Origin: Nitriliruptorales bacterium
GTDB lineage: Bacteria; Actinomycetota; Nitriliruptoria; Euzebyales; Egibacteraceae
Assembly (NCBI GenBank): GCA_007126835.1
Contig: SLAO01000178.1
Location: 1 to 6,331, forward strand
Length of the DNA stretch: 6,331 nucleotides
Direction of reading: 5' to 3'
In this document: positions 5,196-6,331 of the stretch, one piece after another
Layout: every line of letters begins with the position of its first letter
Position numbering within the stretch: position 1 is the first letter of the stretch
Notes under the pieces: model-generated
Seen by the model: only the letters and a program-made list of their open reading frames with translations
Databases searched by the model: none
Told to the model about the DNA's origin: nothing
Position numbers and translations under genes: made by a program

Positions 5196-5239
5196 CGACT
5201 GGTACATCTGCACGAGCGCTCGTGCAGATGTACCAGTCG
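5196..5239. repeat. Perfect 44-bp palindrome
   Basis: Two 22-bp arms, 5196-5217 and 5218-5239, are exact reverse complements with no spacer. The left arm reads CGACTGGTACATCTGCAC then GAGC; the centre is GAGC|GCTC. It would form a very stable hairpin in RNA of either strand or a cruciform in supercoiled DNA. Neither flank has a T-tract, so a classical intrinsic terminator is not supported. It lies about 210 bp upstream of the flavodoxin-domain start and 370 bp downstream of the pfk stop, in a locally lower-GC stretch. The arms contain no conserved tRNA features. Confidence 0.97.
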
Positions 5240-5302
5240 CGTCCGGATTGTGATGGTTCAACGGGCGCTGGGGAGCGACGTCAACAGCCAACGGATGACC
5301 CT

Positions 5303-5395
5303 GAGCCCGGTTTGCCCTGGTTTCAGCGACCACCGCGGTGCCGCCGGCAACCGGTGGAGACATGGCGAGCCCGGATTGCCCCAGTTTGGGCAGCG
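5303..5395. repeat. Imperfect direct repeat of 26-29 bp
   Basis: Copy A (5303-5328) and copy B (5367-5395) both begin GAGCCCGG and end CAGCG. They agree at 23 of 26 aligned bases, with a 3-base GGG insertion in B; the period is 64 bp. A fragment, CCGGATTG (5242-5249), resembles their start. Function unknown. Confidence 0.65.
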
Positions 5396-5433
5396 GTGAC
5401 GGGCGGTCTGTGCCGAGCAAGCCCGCGAACGGC

Positions 5434-5465
5434 CGCCCGGCACCCCACCGATCGACGGCCGGGCG
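5434..5465 (-). terminator. GC hairpin downstream of pfk, possible terminator
   Basis: CGCCCGGC (5434-5441) and GCCGGGCG (5458-5465) form a perfect 8-bp stem with a 16-nt loop, about 145 bp beyond the pfk stop and just past the 21-bp array. There is no T-tract. High-GC actinobacteria often terminate at such stems, but the loop is large, so the call is tentative. Confidence 0.3.
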
Positions 5466-5627
5466 ACCCCGACGGCTTAGATCACCGACCCCCGCGGCTA
5501 GATCACCGACCCCCGCGGCTAGATCACCGACCCCGACGGCTAGATCACCGACCCCGGCGGCTAGATCACCGACCCCGACGGCTAGATCACCGACCCGGCG
5601 CGGCCGCGTCACCGACCCCGGCCGGCC
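5464..5627. repeat. 21-bp tandem array reaching into the pfk stop codon
   Basis: Five full 21-bp units (5478-5498, 5499-5519, 5520-5540, 5541-5561, 5562-5582) start TAGATCACCGACCCC and differ only near the end (CGCGGC, GACGGC, GGCGGC). A partial sixth unit starts at 5583 and a half unit precedes the first. TCACCGACCC recurs at 5482, 5503, 5524, 5545, 5566, 5587 and 5609, the last being the pfk stop (TGA, minus strand) with its preceding codons. Units abut with no spacers, so it is not a CRISPR array. Confidence 0.95.
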
Positions 5628-6331
5628 ATGATGTCGGCGAGGGGGCGCAGGCCCATCCACCGTTGCTCGGCGGGCCGGCGTGCGTTGGGGTCCACGAGGT
5701 CGGGGAACCGGCCGAGGTCGGTGAAGGTGACTCGTCCGGCTTGCAGCCCGATCATCGCGCCGCCCGGGTCGTCTTGCTGCGCCTGCTCGAGGAAGTGGTC
5801 CACCGCGCGCGCAGCCAACCGCGTGGCCTGCGTGCGGTCGAACGGTGAGGGGTCGCCGCCTTGCTGCACGTGGCCCAGGATCGCCTCACGCACGTCGAAG
5901 ACGTCACCTCCCTCCTTCTCGAACAGGGCGTGCAGGAACCCGGTGGTGTAGAAGGGGTCGGCGTGCTCGCTGCGCAGCAGCAGACCGAGCCGCTTGCCCT
6001 TGCGCATGCTGTCGGTCAAGTCCGCGACGTCGTTGCGCAGGTCCTCCAGCGTGATGCCGTCCTCGGGCAGATAGACGCGCTCCGCCCCGGTCGCAATGCC
6101 GCCGACCAGCGCGAGGTAGCCGCAGTCGGCGCCCATCACCTCGACGACGAAGCAGCGGTGGCTCGCGACCGCCGACTGCTTGATCTTGTCGACGTCGCGG
6201 GCGATGCTGTTCAGCGCAGTGTCGGCGCCGACGCTGAGCTCGGAGCCGGGCAGGTCGTTGTTGATCGACGCCGGCAGGCACACGATCGGGATCTGCAGCG
6301 CCGGCCACTGCCCGCGGTGGACGCACAGCAA
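5609..6331 (-). CDS. 6-phosphofructokinase, C-terminal part (likely regulatory half of a double-length enzyme; 5' end outside window)
   Basis: The visible 240 residues enter in frame from the window edge, so the first codon is internal. PFK signatures are clear: PIVCLPASINNDLPGSELSV (15-34), GADTALNSI, SHRCFVVEVMG followed by CGYLALVGG, ATGAERVYLPEDG, GKRLGLLLRSEHAD and LGHVQQGGDPSPFDR. PFK phosphorylates fructose-6-phosphate to the 1,6-bisphosphate, the committed step of glycolysis. In catalytic PFK domains this segment reads (S/T)-I-D-N-D, with the first Asp as catalytic base; here it is SINND (22-26), so Asp is Asn. The Arg after VMG in EVMGR is Ala (EVMGAD). Both changes, plus PGSELSVGADTALN, resemble the non-catalytic C-terminal half of eukaryote-like double PFKs, which binds effectors. 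An N-terminal catalytic half outside the window is therefore predicted, but unseen. The stop region is copied in the downstream 21-bp array. Confidence 0.88.
   Translation of the reverse strand: MLCVHRGQWPALQIPIVCLPASINNDLPGSELSVGADTALNSIARDVDKIKQSAVASHRCFVVEVMGADCGYLALVGGIATGAERVYLPEDGITLEDLRNDVADLTDSMRKGKRLGLLLRSEHADPFYTTGFLHALFEKEGGDVFDVREAILGHVQQGGDPSPFDRTQATRLAARAVDHFLEQAQQDDPGGAMIGLQAGRVTFTDLGRFPDLVDPNARRPAEQRWMGLRPLADIMAGRGR

Larger units (their letters stand above)
4988..5608. other. Gene-poor intergenic region with palindromes and repeats
   Basis: About 620 bp between the pfk stop and the flavodoxin-domain start have no ORF with recognisable protein features. Frames that cross it run through repeats and antisense DNA. 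From left to right it holds:
- the flavodoxin-gene ribosome-binding site (4993-4998);
- a weak DosR-box-like 14-mer (5068-5081);
- a 12-bp palindrome ACCCGCGCGGGT (5139-5150);
- a lower-GC stretch around 5170-5280 containing the 44-bp palindrome;
- a 10-bp palindrome CACCGCGGTG (5331-5340);
- an imperfect direct repeat (5303-5328, 5367-5395);
- a GC hairpin (5434-5465);
- the 21-bp array.
Promoters for the minus-strand run are presumably here, but I cannot place -35/-10 boxes with confidence. Confidence 0.6.

Noticed and set aside
5196..5239. Rho-independent terminator or tRNA-like element
   Set aside because: The stem is perfect but neither strand has a following T-tract, and no tRNA arms or conserved loops are present. 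Kept as a palindrome of unknown function.
5478..5603. CRISPR array
   Set aside because: The 21-bp units abut directly with no unique spacers, and no cas gene is visible.
5193..5660. 155-codon minus-strand frame with VGDLAAG repeats
   Set aside because: The repeats are a translation of the 21-bp array. The frame begins inside pfk in another frame and ends in the palindrome. No ribosome-binding site or recognisable protein.
4037..5848. 603-codon plus-strand open frame
   Set aside because: It runs antisense to the hydrolase, flavodoxin and pfk genes and across the palindrome and 21-bp array. Composition is Arg/Pro/Gly-rich with no domain. It is a high-GC shadow frame.

Overview
The window is very GC-rich, with long antisense open frames, and comes from a bacterial chromosome. 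The best taxonomic marker is a double-GNAT protein that matches mycothiol synthase (MshD) motif by motif. Mycothiol is made essentially only by Actinomycetota, so that phylum is likely. The eukaryote-like half of a phosphofructokinase at the right end and the non-Streptomyces, non-Mycobacterium gene order suggest a less-studied lineage, but I cannot name the genus.

Layout, left to right. (1) Bases 1-1063, plus strand: the C-terminal end of an OmpR/PhoB-type response regulator with a Gln-Pro-Glu-Arg-Gly repeat tail overlaps by 4 nt a cytoplasmic glycerophosphodiester phosphodiesterase. (2) Bases 1064-1168: a convergent spacer filled by four tandem 19-21 bp units. (3) Bases 1169-2698: mshD (minus) and a Fur-family zinc-binding repressor (plus) are divergent from a 63-bp spacer. 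(4) Bases 2686-4987, minus strand: a three-gene run in transcription order of flavodoxin-domain protein, type IV (HSL-like) alpha/beta hydrolase and short PhzF-family protein. The phzF end overlaps the fur end tail-to-tail by 13 bp. (5) Bases 4988-5608: about 620 bp with no convincing gene. It holds a perfect 44-bp palindrome, an imperfect direct repeat, a GC hairpin and a 21-bp tandem array. (6) Bases 5609-6331, minus strand: the C-terminal part of a 6-phosphofructokinase in which the catalytic Asp is replaced by Asn, as expected for the regulatory half of a double-length enzyme.

Functional links are modest. The regulator/phosphodiesterase pair fits phosphate or glycerol-phosphate scavenging. 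The mshD/fur pair fits thiol and metal homeostasis. The flavodoxin-hydrolase-PhzF run has no assigned pathway.

I do not see a defence system, a biosynthetic gene cluster or a mobile element. The most unusual signal is at the DNA level. Short tandem duplications, each with a different unit, sit at or next to most gene 3' ends. At pfk, at the flavodoxin gene and (more weakly) at mshD, the duplicated unit copies the stop-codon neighbourhood itself.
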